Positions 8,400-19,316 of a stretch of 64,000 bases of DNA are shown here, piece after piece. The first letter of the stretch is position 1. Each line of letters starts with the position of its first letter. A model generated the notes under the pieces. The model ran no database searches, was not told the origin of the DNA, and saw nothing but the letters and a program-made list of their open reading frames with translations. The position numbers and the translations under genes are program-made. The stretch is from Betaproteobacteria bacterium (GTDB lineage: Bacteria > Pseudomonadota > Gammaproteobacteria > Burkholderiales > Burkholderiaceae_C): the NCBI GenBank assembly GCA_016716535.1, contig JADJWD010000002.1, forward strand, positions 868,001 through 932,000, given 5' to 3'.

Positions 8400-9146
8400 T
8401 CAGCCGCGGCCGACGAACGGCATCTTCGTCGCCATCACGTTGACGAAGAGCATGTTCGACGTGAGCGGCATCCGCACCATCGTCATGAACGTATCGACCA
8501 CCGACTGCAGGTCCATGCGCGGCTCGGGCTTCATGCTGCCGTCGGCCTGCGGCACGCCGGCGACCATGCGCTCGGTCATCTCGCTGGCGGCGTTGCCGAT
8601 GTCGATCTGGCCGACGGCGATGTCGAACGGCCGGCCGTCGAGTGCCGCGGTGCGCGTCAGGCCGCTGACCGCGTGTTTGGTCGCCGTGTAGGCGATGCTG
8701 CCCGGCCGCGGCGCGTAGGCCGAGATCGAGCCGTTGTTGATGATGCGCCCGCCCTGCGGCGACTGCGCCTTCATGATGCGGAAGGCCTGCGAGAGGCAGT
8801 AGAACGAGCCGTTCAGGTTGGCATCGACGACGCGCTTCCAGTCGGCTGCCGACACCTTGTCGGGCGTCGTCGACGGCAGGCCCATGCCGGCGTTGTTGAA
8901 GAGCAGGTCCAGGCGCCCGAACTCCTGCTCGATGCGTGCGAAGGCTGCGGCCACCGCCTGGTCGTCGCCGACGTCGCACGACAGTGCCAGCGTGCGCGCG
9001 CCGGCCGGTGCGAGCGCGGCGGTTTCGTTCAGCGCTTCGGCGCGGCGGCCGATCAGCGCGACGGCCCAGCCCTCTCTCAGAAGGCCCAGGGCGCAGGCAC
9101 GGCCGATGCCGCTGCCGGCGCCGGTGACGGCGGCGATTTGGGTCAT
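8400..9146 (-). CDS. SDR family oxidoreductase
   Basis: Classical short-chain dehydrogenase of 248 residues. It has the TGAGSGIG cofactor motif near residue 8, the NNAG motif near residue 88, and the active-site serine followed by YTATK near residue 155. The C-terminal part departs from the usual form: it has DIGNAASEMTERM where many SDRs have the P-G motif, and lacks the common DGG ending. This matches a subgroup found next to sugar-acid genes. It lies between the broken HIBADH-family gene (17 bases downstream) and the IlvD/Edd dehydratase (24 bases upstream), in the leftward run. Substrate unknown; a polyol or a keto acid from the neighbouring pathway is possible. Confidence 0.88.
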   Translation of the reverse strand: MTQIAAVTGAGSGIGRACALGLLREGWAVALIGRRAEALNETAALAPAGARTLALSCDVGDDQAVAAAFARIEQEFGRLDLLFNNAGMGLPSTTPDKVSAADWKRVVDANLNGSFYCLSQAFRIMKAQSPQGGRIINNGSISAYAPRPGSIAYTATKHAVSGLTRTAALDGRPFDIAVGQIDIGNAASEMTERMVAGVPQADGSMKPEPRMDLQSVVDTFMTMVRMPLTSNMLFVNVMATKMPFVGRG

Positions 9147-9170
9147 GGTAGTTCCAGGGTTAGGTGGGAC

Positions 9171-10919
<1,749 letters not shown>

Positions 10920-10986
10920 GGTGTGGTCGATGAGGCGAGCGGTGCTCGCTTTCCCGCAGGGACGGTGCGGACCGCATGAAATACTA

Positions 10987-10997
10987 TGGTATGACGA
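10987..10997. promoter_or_regulatory. Candidate FadR/GntR-type operator
   Basis: TGGTATGACGA fits the FadR-subfamily consensus TNGTNNNACNA exactly and overlaps a small inverted repeat ATAC-TATG-GTAT at 10981-10992. It lies in the 162-base divergent space between the IlvD/Edd dehydratase (minus) and the 2-hydroxyacid dehydrogenase (plus), where one regulator could control both directions. The nearest FadR-family regulator gene is at 14300. Assignment is by consensus match only. Confidence 0.45.
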
Positions 10998-11081
10998 TTG
11001 CGCCGGCGCCCCGGGGTCACCCTTAGGCCCGCTCATGAGGGCACACGAAGGCACCGCGCGCTGCAACCAGGAGTTGACACC

Positions 11082-12059
11082 TTGTCCCAGGATTCGAGAA
11101 CCGCCGCCGCAGGCAAGCCGTTGGTGCTGGCCGTCTCGCGGCTGATGCCGCTGTACATGGGGCCGCTGGCCGAGCGCTACGAAGTGCTCGACCGCCTGCA
11201 CGAGACCGACCCCGCCGCCTTCGCTGCCGCCGCGCCGCGTGTGCGCGCGGTGGCCGCGAGCGGCGAATCGAAGCTGCCCGCCGCGCTCGTGGCGCAACTG
11301 AGCGCGCTCGAGATCGTCTCGGTGATGGGGGTGGGCTACGACGGCGTCGACGTCCCGGCCTGCAAGGCGAAGGGTGCCGTCGTCACGCACACGCCCGATG
11401 TGCTGAACGACGACGTTGCCGACCTCGCGCTCGGCCTGATGCTCGCCGCGGCGCGCCAGTTGCCCGCCGCCGACCGCCACGTGCGCAGCGGCGACTGGGC
11501 CGCGAAGGGCCCGATGCCGCTGGCGCGCAAGATGAGCGGCGCACGCTGCGGCATCGTCGGCATGGGCCGCATCGGCAAGGCCATCGCGACGCGCGCCGCG
11601 GCCTTCGGCATGCCCATCGCCTACACGGCGCGCTCGGCAAAGGGCGATCTGCCGTACCGCTATTTCCCCAGTGCCGAGGCGCTGGCGGCGGAGAGCGACT
11701 TCCTCGTCGTCATCACGCCGGGCGGCGCCGGCACGAAGCACCTGATCGACGCGAAGGTGCTGCGTGCGCTCGGCAAGAAGGGCATCCTCGTCAACGTCGC
11801 GCGCGGCTCGGTCGTCGATGAGGCGGCACTGATCGCCGCGCTCGAGCAGGGTGTCATCGGCGGGGCCGGCCTCGACGTCTTCGCCAACGAGCCCCACGTG
11901 CCCGAGCGGCTGCGTGCGTTGCCGCACGTCGTGCTGGCGCCGCACATCGGCAGCGCGACGACGAGCACGCGGCAGGCGATGGCCGACCTGGCGCTGGCGA
12001 ACCTGGCGGCGCACTTCGCGGGGCAACCGTTGAAGACGCCGGTGCCGGAATGTCGTTGA
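11082..12059 (+). CDS. D-isomer specific 2-hydroxyacid dehydrogenase (glyoxylate/hydroxypyruvate/2-ketogluconate reductase type)
   Basis: NAD(P)-dependent dehydrogenase of 325 residues. The Rossmann motif GIVGMGRIG is near residue 155; the catalytic set is the arginine of VNVARGSVVDE, the glutamate of ANEPHVPE and the histidine of APHIGSAT. The start is most likely the TTG at 11082, because an AGGAG ribosome site ends eight bases upstream (11069-11073); upstream codons of the open frame do not resemble the family. Such enzymes reduce glyoxylate, hydroxypyruvate or 2-keto-D-gluconate. A gluconokinase gene two places downstream makes 2-ketogluconate reduction an attractive but unproved role. 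Confidence 0.88.
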   Translation: MSQDSRTAAAGKPLVLAVSRLMPLYMGPLAERYEVLDRLHETDPAAFAAAAPRVRAVAASGESKLPAALVAQLSALEIVSVMGVGYDGVDVPACKAKGAVVTHTPDVLNDDVADLALGLMLAAARQLPAADRHVRSGDWAAKGPMPLARKMSGARCGIVGMGRIGKAIATRAAAFGMPIAYTARSAKGDLPYRYFPSAEALAAESDFLVVITPGGAGTKHLIDAKVLRALGKKGILVNVARGSVVDEAALIAALEQGVIGGAGLDVFANEPHVPERLRALPHVVLAPHIGSATTSTRQAMADLALANLAAHFAGQPLKTPVPECR

Positions 12060-12087
12060 GCCAACGCGCGGGCAAGGAGAGGGCGTC

Positions 12088-13197
12088 ATGGCCGACATGC
12101 TGACGATTGCCTATGCGCCGCTGCGCGCGGCGATGCAAACGCTCGTCAAGGGCTGCGGCAGCAGCGACGAGGAAGCCGCGGCCGTCGCCGACAACCTCGT
12201 CGACGCCAACCTCGCGGGGCACGACTCGCACGGCATCGGCATGCTGCCGCGCTACGTCGGCGCGGTGCGCGAAGGCGGGCTGAAGGTCAATGCACACGTG
12301 AAGACCGTGCTCGACGCCGGCGCGCTGTTGCGGCTCGACGGCGACAGCGGCTTCGGCCAGGTCGTCGGCGCCGAGGCGATGGCGCTCGGCATCGCGCGCG
12401 CGCGCTCCACCGGCTGCGCGATCGTCGCGCTCGGCAACGCGCACCACCTCGGGCGCATCGGCGCCTGGGCCGAGATGGCGGTGGCCGCGGGCATGATCTC
12501 GCTGCACTTCGTCAACGTCGTCGCGCGGCCGATCGTCGCGCCGCACGGCGGCGCGAAGGCCGGCTTCGGCACGAACCCGTTCACCGCCGGCGTGCCGCTG
12601 AAAGGCCGCCCGCCGATGATCCTGGACTTCGCGACGAGCACGATCGCGCAGGGCAAGACGCGCGTCGCGTTCAACAAGGGCGAGCCGGTGCCGGAGGGCT
12701 GCCTGATCGATGGCGAAGGCCGCGCCACCACCGACCCGCGCTGGACCGTGCAGCCGCCGTGGGGCGCGCTGCTGCCCTTCGGCCTGCACAAGGGCTCGGG
12801 GCTCGCGGTGCTGTGTGAGCTGCTCGGCGGCGCGCTCGCCGGCGGCCAGGTCGGCCACCGCGAAGACGGCGGACGGCAGCGCGTGCTGAACGGCATGCTT
12901 TCCGTCGTCATCGACCCGGTGGCGCTGCACGGCAGCGAGGGTTGGGAGGCGGCGGCCGAGGACTTCGTCAAGTCGCTCCTGCAGATCCGCCCGCGCGAAG
13001 GCTTCGAGCGTGTGCTGCTCGCCGGCGACCCCGAGCGGCGCACGCGCGAAGAGCGCCTGGCGCAAGGGCTGCCGGTCGATGCGACGACCTGGCGGCAGAT
13101 CCTCGATGCGGCGGCGAGCGTCGGGCTCGATGCGGTGGCGCTGCACAAGAGCGCGGGTTTGAGCGAGGCGTCGCTGCCGGGCGGTGCACGGGCGTGA
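12088..13197 (+). CDS. Ldh family oxidoreductase (malate/L-lactate dehydrogenase 2 type)
   Basis: 369-residue member of the NAD(P)H-dependent Ldh2/MDG1 family, which is unrelated to classical lactate dehydrogenase and includes sulfolactate, ureidoglycolate, 2,3-diketogulonate and malate dehydrogenases. Family marks are NLVDANLAGHDSHGIG with the conserved DSHG, GNAHHLGRIG, the FGTNPFTAGVP segment and LDFATSTIAQGK. The length is standard. It begins 28 bases after the hydroxyacid dehydrogenase gene, behind a GGAGAGGG ribosome site, and is followed by the gluconokinase. The substrate is a 2-hydroxy or 2-keto acid of the sugar-acid pathway; sequence alone does not choose among them. Confidence 0.88.
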   Translation: MADMLTIAYAPLRAAMQTLVKGCGSSDEEAAAVADNLVDANLAGHDSHGIGMLPRYVGAVREGGLKVNAHVKTVLDAGALLRLDGDSGFGQVVGAEAMALGIARARSTGCAIVALGNAHHLGRIGAWAEMAVAAGMISLHFVNVVARPIVAPHGGAKAGFGTNPFTAGVPLKGRPPMILDFATSTIAQGKTRVAFNKGEPVPEGCLIDGEGRATTDPRWTVQPPWGALLPFGLHKGSGLAVLCELLGGALAGGQVGHREDGGRQRVLNGMLSVVIDPVALHGSEGWEAAAEDFVKSLLQIRPREGFERVLLAGDPERRTREERLAQGLPVDATTWRQILDAAASVGLDAVALHKSAGLSEASLPGGARA

Positions 13198-13231
13198 CAA
13201 CGTGGCGTCGAGCCCCGCCGGTCGCCCAAGC

Positions 13232-13258
13232 CCCGTTCGCGCTGAGCTTGTCGAAGCG
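13232..13258. repeat. Dispersed Burkholderiales-type intergenic repeat, copy 1
   Basis: A 27-base element with the core CGTTCGCGCTGAGCTTGTCG followed by AAGCG. Repeats of this pattern are scattered through many Burkholderiales genomes. A second good copy lies at 54368-54393, and a disrupted inverse copy can be traced at 15118-15167 beside the poly-G run. Here it sits between the Ldh family gene and the gluconokinase core and, if the longest gluconokinase frame were used, it would be translated as RAELVEA. Confidence 0.65.
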
Positions 13259-13279
13259 CCGGTCGAGGCCGCGTCAGCA

Positions 13280-13816
13280 TTGAATCCTGCGCGCGTTGTC
13301 GTGATGGGCGTCAGCGGCTGCGGCAAGACGACGGTGGGCCGCGCGCTCGCCGCGGCGGCCGGCTGGCGCTACGTCGAAGGCGACGAGCTGCATCCGCCGG
13401 CCAACGTGGCGCTGATGGCCGCCGGCACGCCGTTGACCGACGACGACCGGCAAGCGTGGCTGGAGACGATCGCTGCGGTGCTCGGTGAAGCGGCCGCGCG
13501 CGATGAAGGGCTGGTCGTCACCTGCTCGGCGCTGAAGCGGCGTTACCGCGACCTGCTTCGCACCGCCGAGCCCGCGCTGCGCTTCGTCCATCTGCACGGC
13601 CCCGAGGCGCTGCTGGCTGAGCGCATGGCGGCGCGCCGCGGCCACTACATGCCGGCGTCACTGCTGCAAAGCCAGCTCGCGACCCTCGAGCCGCCGGCGC
13701 CCGACGAGGCGGCGCTCGGCCTGCCGATCGGCCCGGCGCCCGAGGCGCTGGCCGCGGTGGCCGCGGCCTGGCTGCGCGCTTGCGGGACGCCGGCTTCCGA
13801 TTCACAGGCGGCTTGA
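13280..13816 (+). CDS. gntK: Gluconokinase
   Basis: P-loop kinase that phosphorylates D-gluconate to 6-phosphogluconate. The Walker A motif GVSGCGKTT stands at the very N-terminus, followed by YVEGDELHPPANVALMAAG and the conserved TCSALKRRYRDLLR and HYMPASLLQSQL segments. From a TTG start at 13280 the protein has 178 residues, the normal length. The frame is open back to a GTG at 13184, overlapping the previous stop, but that extension consists of a dispersed repeat and would give an atypical 32-residue leader, so the shorter start is preferred; GTG at 13301 is the other option. It belongs to the plus-strand group 11082-14228. Confidence 0.88.
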   Translation: MNPARVVVMGVSGCGKTTVGRALAAAAGWRYVEGDELHPPANVALMAAGTPLTDDDRQAWLETIAAVLGEAAARDEGLVVTCSALKRRYRDLLRTAEPALRFVHLHGPEALLAERMAARRGHYMPASLLQSQLATLEPPAPDEAALGLPIGPAPEALAAVAAAWLRACGTPASDSQAA

Positions 13817-13835
13817 ACGAACGATGGAGCGAACG

Positions 13836-14228
13836 ATGGCTGACGCCCCGATCTTCACGAAGGTGATCCTCTTCACCGACCACGACGGCCGCGCGCGGTT
13901 TCGAGAGGAGCCTGTGCCGCTCACCGAAGGCAAGCCGCAGGCGCGGCTGTCGGCGTTGATGCCGAGCGGCGGCTATCAGCTGCGCGAAAGCCCGCTCGGT
14001 TTTCGCAGCGAGTTCCACTGCACCGGGGACCCGCAGTGGGTCTTCATCGTCGGCGGGCAGATGGAGATCGGCCTGCAGGACGGCAGCTCGCGCGTCTTCG
14101 GTCCCGGCGAGCACTTCTACAGCGCCGACCTGCTGCCGGCCGGTGCGACCTTCGACGCCAAGGTGCACGGCCACTGGAGCCGGCAGGTGGGCCCCGAGCC
14201 GCTGCGCACGCTGTTCGTGCGCGGGTGA
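13836..14228 (+). CDS. Small cupin-fold protein
   Basis: 130-residue protein with a single-domain cupin pattern: the segment QWVFIVGGQMEIGLQDG followed by FGPGEHFYSADL resembles the two cupin motifs, with several metal-binding histidines missing or displaced. It follows the gluconokinase stop by 19 bases. Of two in-frame ATG codons, 13836 is preferred because GGAG at 13826-13829 stands at proper distance; 13824 is the alternative. Such small cupins next to sugar-acid genes are often mutarotases, isomerases or ligand sensors, but no function can be assigned. Confidence 0.75.
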   Translation: MADAPIFTKVILFTDHDGRARFREEPVPLTEGKPQARLSALMPSGGYQLRESPLGFRSEFHCTGDPQWVFIVGGQMEIGLQDGSSRVFGPGEHFYSADLLPAGATFDAKVHGHWSRQVGPEPLRTLFVRG

Positions 14229-14268
14229 GGGCGGTGCGGTACACCCTCGCTGCCGGCGACGTGCTGCA

Positions 14269-14282
14269 TAACTAGGCCGTTA
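14269..14282. promoter_or_regulatory. Inverted repeat upstream of GntR gene, candidate operator
   Basis: TAAC-TAGGCC-GTTA is a perfect 4-base inverted repeat with a 6-base centre, 17 bases before the GTG start of the FadR-type regulator. The heptamer CTAGGCC occurs again 17 bases downstream (14288). Position suggests autoregulation; short length makes it tentative. Confidence 0.3.
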
Positions 14283-14299
14283 CTTCTAGGCCCGCCCGC

Positions 14300-15157
<858 letters not shown>

Positions 15158-15191
15158 GGGCGAACGGATTCGAGATGATCAGGCGATCGTG

Positions 15192-18100
15192 ATGCGATTC
15201 TTCTCCTACCGCGACCGCCCGGTTCACCTCGGCCCCTGGCCGCTGGAGCGCCTGGCGCGCGTTGCGGCCGACGCGCCCGCACCGGCGTGGCCAGCATTGC
15301 CGTCACCACAGCCGCTGGCCTTCGATGCACCCGCGCTCGCCGCGACGCTGGCGCCGGCGATCGGCCGCTACATGGCGATGTTCGATCTCGTGCGCGATGG
15401 CGCGGTCAATCCGCAGCGCGGCGAGGTGCCGGCCGACGAGGACGAACGCGCGCGGCACCTCAAAGCCGCCGGCTACTACTTCGACGCCTCGATGATGGCC
15501 GCGTGCCGGCTCGACGCGCTCGCGTCGCTCGAGCAGCCGATCCGCAACCCGCAGGTCGCGGCCCTCGGCGCCGAGTTGGAGGCGAATCAGCCGGTCAGCT
15601 TCGCGGCCGGCATGGACATGATCCTCGCCGACGTGCTGGCCTCGGCGCGGCTCGAGCACGGGCCGGTGGCGCACCACACCCACGCGCTCGTCATCGCGGT
15701 CGAGTACCCGCGTGATCCGCGGCCGGGCGAGCCGGGCTGCGACTGGATCGCCGGCACGCAGCCGCATCGCGCCGCGGTGCTGGCGGCGCAGACGGCGGTG
15801 CTGCTGTCGACGTATCTGCGCATGCTCGGCTTCGAGGCGCGCGCGCACAGCGCGAGTTGCGCCGACGTGCACCTCGGCCACCTCGCGCGCGCCGCCGGCC
15901 TGGTCGAGACCGACGGCCGCACGAACCCGTTTGTCGGCGATCGTTACGGCCTCGCCGCGGTGACGACGACCTTCACCTTCACGCCCGACCGGCCGCTCGC
16001 TGCGCGCCAGAGTGCGTGGCGCACACGCGGCCCCGCGTGGTGGCTCGCCGGCCCGCCTGGCCGCGCGCCGCTGAAGAACGCCTGGCAGCGCGAGGCGTAC
16101 GCGCGGCGCGAGTTCCGCGCCGGCGCTTTTCCGTTCGAGACGCTGAAGCGCAAGAGCGAGCCGACGACCTTCATCGACCACGAACGCGTGCCGCGTTTCC
16201 CGAAGCGCGCCGACTTCTTCGCGCGTGCGCTCTTCGGCGACCTTGGCCCGGCCGTGCAGGAAGGGGCAAAGAACGCGCACTACGTGATGAAGAGCCCGAT
16301 CGGGGCCTGCGCGCGCCGGGCGCTCGGTGCGTTGCTGCTGCTGCAGTCCGGCGAGGCGCGCGCGCCGGTGTCGCCCACCACCGCCGACCCCGCGCGCAAC
16401 GCCAGCAACCTGAAGGCCGCCTGCTACTACCTCGGCGCCGACGCGGTGGGCCTTTGCGCCGTGCCGCGCTGGGCCTGGTACTCACACGATGCCGGCGGCA
16501 ACGCGCTGCCGGCCTACCACGCCAACGCCGTGAACCTGCTGCTGGACCAGGGGCACGAGACGATGGAGGGCGCGAGCGGCGACGACTGGATCAGCGTCGC
16601 GCAGAGCATGCGCGCGTACCTGCGCTTTTCGCTCTTGGGCGGCATCGTCGCCGAACAGGTGCGGCGCCTGGGCTGGTCGGCGCGCGTGCACTCGGTGCTC
16701 GACGGCGACGTGCTGCAGCCGCCGCTGTTGCTGCTGTCGGGCCTGGGTGAGGTCAGCCGCATCGGCGAGGTGATCCTCAACCCCTTCCTTGGCCCGCGCC
16801 TGAAGAGCGGCAGCGTTACGACCGATTTGCCGATGACCGCCGACGCGCCGATCGACTTCGGCCTGCAGCGCTTCTGCGACAGCTGCAACAAGTGCGCGCG
16901 CGAGTGCCCTTCGGGCGCGATCACCGTCGGCCCGAAGGTCGTCTACAACGGCTACGAGATCTGGAAGAGCGACGCCGAGAAGTGCGCGCGCTACCGCATC
17001 ACCAACGCCGCCGGCGGCATGTGCGGGCGCTGCATGAAGACCTGCCCGTGGAACCTCGAGGGGCTCATCGCCGAGGCGCCGCTGCGCTGGGCGGCGATGC
17101 ACGTGCCGGCTGCGGCGCCGTGGCTGGCCAAGCTCGATGACGCGCTCGGCCGCGGCGGCATCAACGCGGTGAAGAAGTGGTGGTGGGACATCGAGCTGGA
17201 TCGCACCAGCGGCCGCTACGTCGCCGCCGCGCAGACGCACCGCCGCGGCCTGAACCGCGACCTCGTCGTCAAGCCCGAGGACCAGACGCTCGCCGTCTAC
17301 CCGGCCGACCGCATGCCGCCGCCGTATCCGGTGGTGTTTCCGGTGAACCGCGAGGAGGGCATCGAGCGCTATCGCGCGTTGCTGTCGCCGGCCGAATACC
17401 GCGCGCGGGTCGCGGCCGGCATGACCGACGGGCTCGCGCCGGGGCCGGCGCCGCTCTCGGGTGATCCGCCGGTGTTCGCGGTGAAGCTTGTCAAACGCGA
17501 CGAGATGGCCGAGGGTGTCGCGCGCTTCGAACTCGAACCGATCGACGGCGGCGAACTGCCGGCCTTCGACGCCGGTGCGCATCTCGACGTGGTCGTCGCG
17601 CCCGAGTACCAGCGCGCCTTCAGCCTGGCCGGCGACCCCGGCGACCGCCACCGCTACGTGCTCGGCGTGCAGCGCGAGGCGCCGCCGGCCGAGGGCGGCC
17701 AGGGCCGCGGCGGCTCGGCGCTGCTGTTGCGCGCGTTCAGGCCGGGGCGCACCGTGTTCGTCAGCCGGCCGCGCAACCACTTCGCGCTCGTCGAGGACGC
17801 GAGCCACTCGCTGCTGCTGGCCGGCGGCATCGGCGTCACGCCGCTCATTGCGATGGCGCACCGGCTGCACGCACTCGGCCGGCCGTTCGCGCTGCACTAC
17901 AGCGCGAAGAGCCGTCGCGTCGCCGGCTTCGTCGACGAACTGCTCGCCGCGCCGTGGCGCGAACGCGTGCACCTGCACTTCAGCGACGAGGGCACGCGCG
18001 CCGACTTCGGCGCGATCGTGCCGGCGTACGTGCGCGGCCGGCCCGGCCCGCATCTCTACGCCTGCGGCTCCGCGGCCTACATGGACGCCGCCTTCGCCGC

Positions 18101-18455
18101 CGCCACCGCGCGCGGCTGGCCCGAGGACGCCTTGCACCGCGAGTACTTCAGCGTGCCCGAGGGCGCGGCGTGGATCGACAAGCCGTTCACGCTGGTGCTC
18201 GCCCGCTCGGGCCGCGAGCTGCCGGTGAGCGCCGACCTGCGTGCCACCGACGTCCTCGCCGCCGCCGGCCTGGCGGTCGACGTGAAGTGCACCGACGGCC
18301 TGTGCGGCGTCTGCGCGACGCGCTACGACGCCGCCGCGTCCGACGAGGTCGAGCATCGCGACGTCGTGCTCTCGCGCCGCGAACGCGCCACGCGCGTCGT
18401 GCTGTGCTGCTCGCGCGCGGCGCAGGCCGGCGGGCGGCTCGTGGTCGACCTGTGA
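15192..18455 (+). CDS. Reductive dehalogenase fused to flavin/NAD reductase and 2Fe-2S ferredoxin (self-sufficient, BhbA-like)
   Basis: 1087 residues in three parts. Residues ~1-620 match catabolic reductive dehalogenases: start region RPVHLGPWPLERL, corrinoid-domain segment LGADAVGLCAVPRWAWYSH (tyrosine 430 is a candidate catalytic acid), then two ferredoxin-type clusters with cysteines 562, 565, 568, 572 and 598, 611, 614, 618. Residues ~740-970 are a ferredoxin reductase-like module with the flavin motif RAFSLAG near 808 and the nicotinamide motif AGGIGVTPL near 877. Residues ~1000-1087 are a plant-type 2Fe-2S domain with cysteines 1033, 1038, 1041 and 1072 or 1073. No twin-arginine signal and no RdhB anchor gene, so the enzyme is cytoplasmic and would use NAD(P)H. 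Known relatives (BhbA, NpRdhA) remove halogen from halophenols and halohydroxybenzoates with cobalamin. ATG at 15192 is preferred; the GTG just before it is possible. Function in this organism is inferred. Confidence 0.9.
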   Translation: MRFFSYRDRPVHLGPWPLERLARVAADAPAPAWPALPSPQPLAFDAPALAATLAPAIGRYMAMFDLVRDGAVNPQRGEVPADEDERARHLKAAGYYFDASMMAACRLDALASLEQPIRNPQVAALGAELEANQPVSFAAGMDMILADVLASARLEHGPVAHHTHALVIAVEYPRDPRPGEPGCDWIAGTQPHRAAVLAAQTAVLLSTYLRMLGFEARAHSASCADVHLGHLARAAGLVETDGRTNPFVGDRYGLAAVTTTFTFTPDRPLAARQSAWRTRGPAWWLAGPPGRAPLKNAWQREAYARREFRAGAFPFETLKRKSEPTTFIDHERVPRFPKRADFFARALFGDLGPAVQEGAKNAHYVMKSPIGACARRALGALLLLQSGEARAPVSPTTADPARNASNLKAACYYLGADAVGLCAVPRWAWYSHDAGGNALPAYHANAVNLLLDQGHETMEGASGDDWISVAQSMRAYLRFSLLGGIVAEQVRRLGWSARVHSVLDGDVLQPPLLLLSGLGEVSRIGEVILNPFLGPRLKSGSVTTDLPMTADAPIDFGLQRFCDSCNKCARECPSGAITVGPKVVYNGYEIWKSDAEKCARYRITNAAGGMCGRCMKTCPWNLEGLIAEAPLRWAAMHVPAAAPWLAKLDDALGRGGINAVKKWWWDIELDRTSGRYVAAAQTHRRGLNRDLVVKPEDQTLAVYPADRMPPPYPVVFPVNREEGIERYRALLSPAEYRARVAAGMTDGLAPGPAPLSGDPPVFAVKLVKRDEMAEGVARFELEPIDGGELPAFDAGAHLDVVVAPEYQRAFSLAGDPGDRHRYVLGVQREAPPAEGGQGRGGSALLLRAFRPGRTVFVSRPRNHFALVEDASHSLLLAGGIGVTPLIAMAHRLHALGRPFALHYSAKSRRVAGFVDELLAAPWRERVHLHFSDEGTRADFGAIVPAYVRGRPGPHLYACGSAAYMDAAFAAATARGWPEDALHREYFSVPEGAAWIDKPFTLVLARSGRELPVSADLRATDVLAAAGLAVDVKCTDGLCGVCATRYDAAASDEVEHRDVVLSRRERATRVVLCCSRAAQAGGRLVVDL

Positions 18456-18477
18456 CCCCTTTCGATAATCATCTCCG

Positions 18478-19290
18478 ATGACCGCCGACTCGATCCCCAT
18501 CGCCCCGCTGCTGCAAGACCGCGTCGCGCTCGTCTTCGGCGCCGGCTCGTCCGGTCCCGGCTGGGGCAACGGCAAGGCGACTGCCGTGACCTTCGCGCGC
18601 GCCGGCGCGATCGTCGTGGCGATCGACATCAACGCGGCTGCGGCCGAGGAGACGCGCGCCCTCATCGCCGCCGAGGGCGGCCGCGCCGAGGCGGCGACCT
18701 GCGACGTGACGAACTCGGCGCAGATCAAGGCGCTGGTGGACGACGTGGCGGCGCGCCACGGCCGCATCGACGTGCTGCACAACAACGTCGGCATCACCGT
18801 CATGGGCGGCATCCTCGAGGAGAGCGAGGAGAGCTTCAAGCGCGTGCTCGACATCAACCTGACGAGCGCCTTCCTCACCACCAAGCACTGCCTGCCGCAC
18901 ATGCTGGCGCGCGGCAAGGGCGCCATCGTCAACGTCTCGTCGGTGGCGGCCATCCGCTACAGCTACCCGTACCCGTCTTATCAGGCGAGCAAGGCGGGGC
19001 TGAATCAACTGACGATGAGCACGGCGCTGCAGTACGCGAAGCAGGGCATCCGCGCCAACGCGATCATGCCCGGCATGATGGACACGCCGCTGATCTACCA
19101 GCAGATCGTCGGCCAGTACGAGAGCGCCGACGCGATGCGCGCGGCGCGCGCCGCGAAGACGCCGATGGGGCGACAGGGCACGGCCTGGGACATCGCGAAC
19201 GCGGCGCTGTTTCTCGCCAGCGACGCCGCGGGCTACATCTCGGGCGTCGCGCTGCCGGTCGACGGCGGGCTCACGTGCCTGGCGATCTGA
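18478..19290 (+). CDS. SDR family oxidoreductase in the dehalogenase operon
   Basis: 270-residue short-chain dehydrogenase beginning 22 bases after the dehalogenase stop. The cofactor loop is unusual: FGAGSSGPGWGNGKA, longer and richer in glycine than the usual TGxxxGIG. NNVG is near residue 103; the catalytic serine and YQASK follow near 165. The C-terminus keeps the DGGLT ending. The tight spacing on both sides suggests co-transcription with the dehalogenase and the acyl-CoA synthetase. It may oxidise an alcohol or a dihydrodiol or hydroxyacyl intermediate, but sequence does not say which. Confidence 0.88.
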   Translation: MTADSIPIAPLLQDRVALVFGAGSSGPGWGNGKATAVTFARAGAIVVAIDINAAAAEETRALIAAEGGRAEAATCDVTNSAQIKALVDDVAARHGRIDVLHNNVGITVMGGILEESEESFKRVLDINLTSAFLTTKHCLPHMLARGKGAIVNVSSVAAIRYSYPYPSYQASKAGLNQLTMSTALQYAKQGIRANAIMPGMMDTPLIYQQIVGQYESADAMRAARAAKTPMGRQGTAWDIANAALFLASDAAGYISGVALPVDGGLTCLAI

Positions 19291-19316
19291 ACGGCTGAGC
19301 GGGGGACGGCACGACG

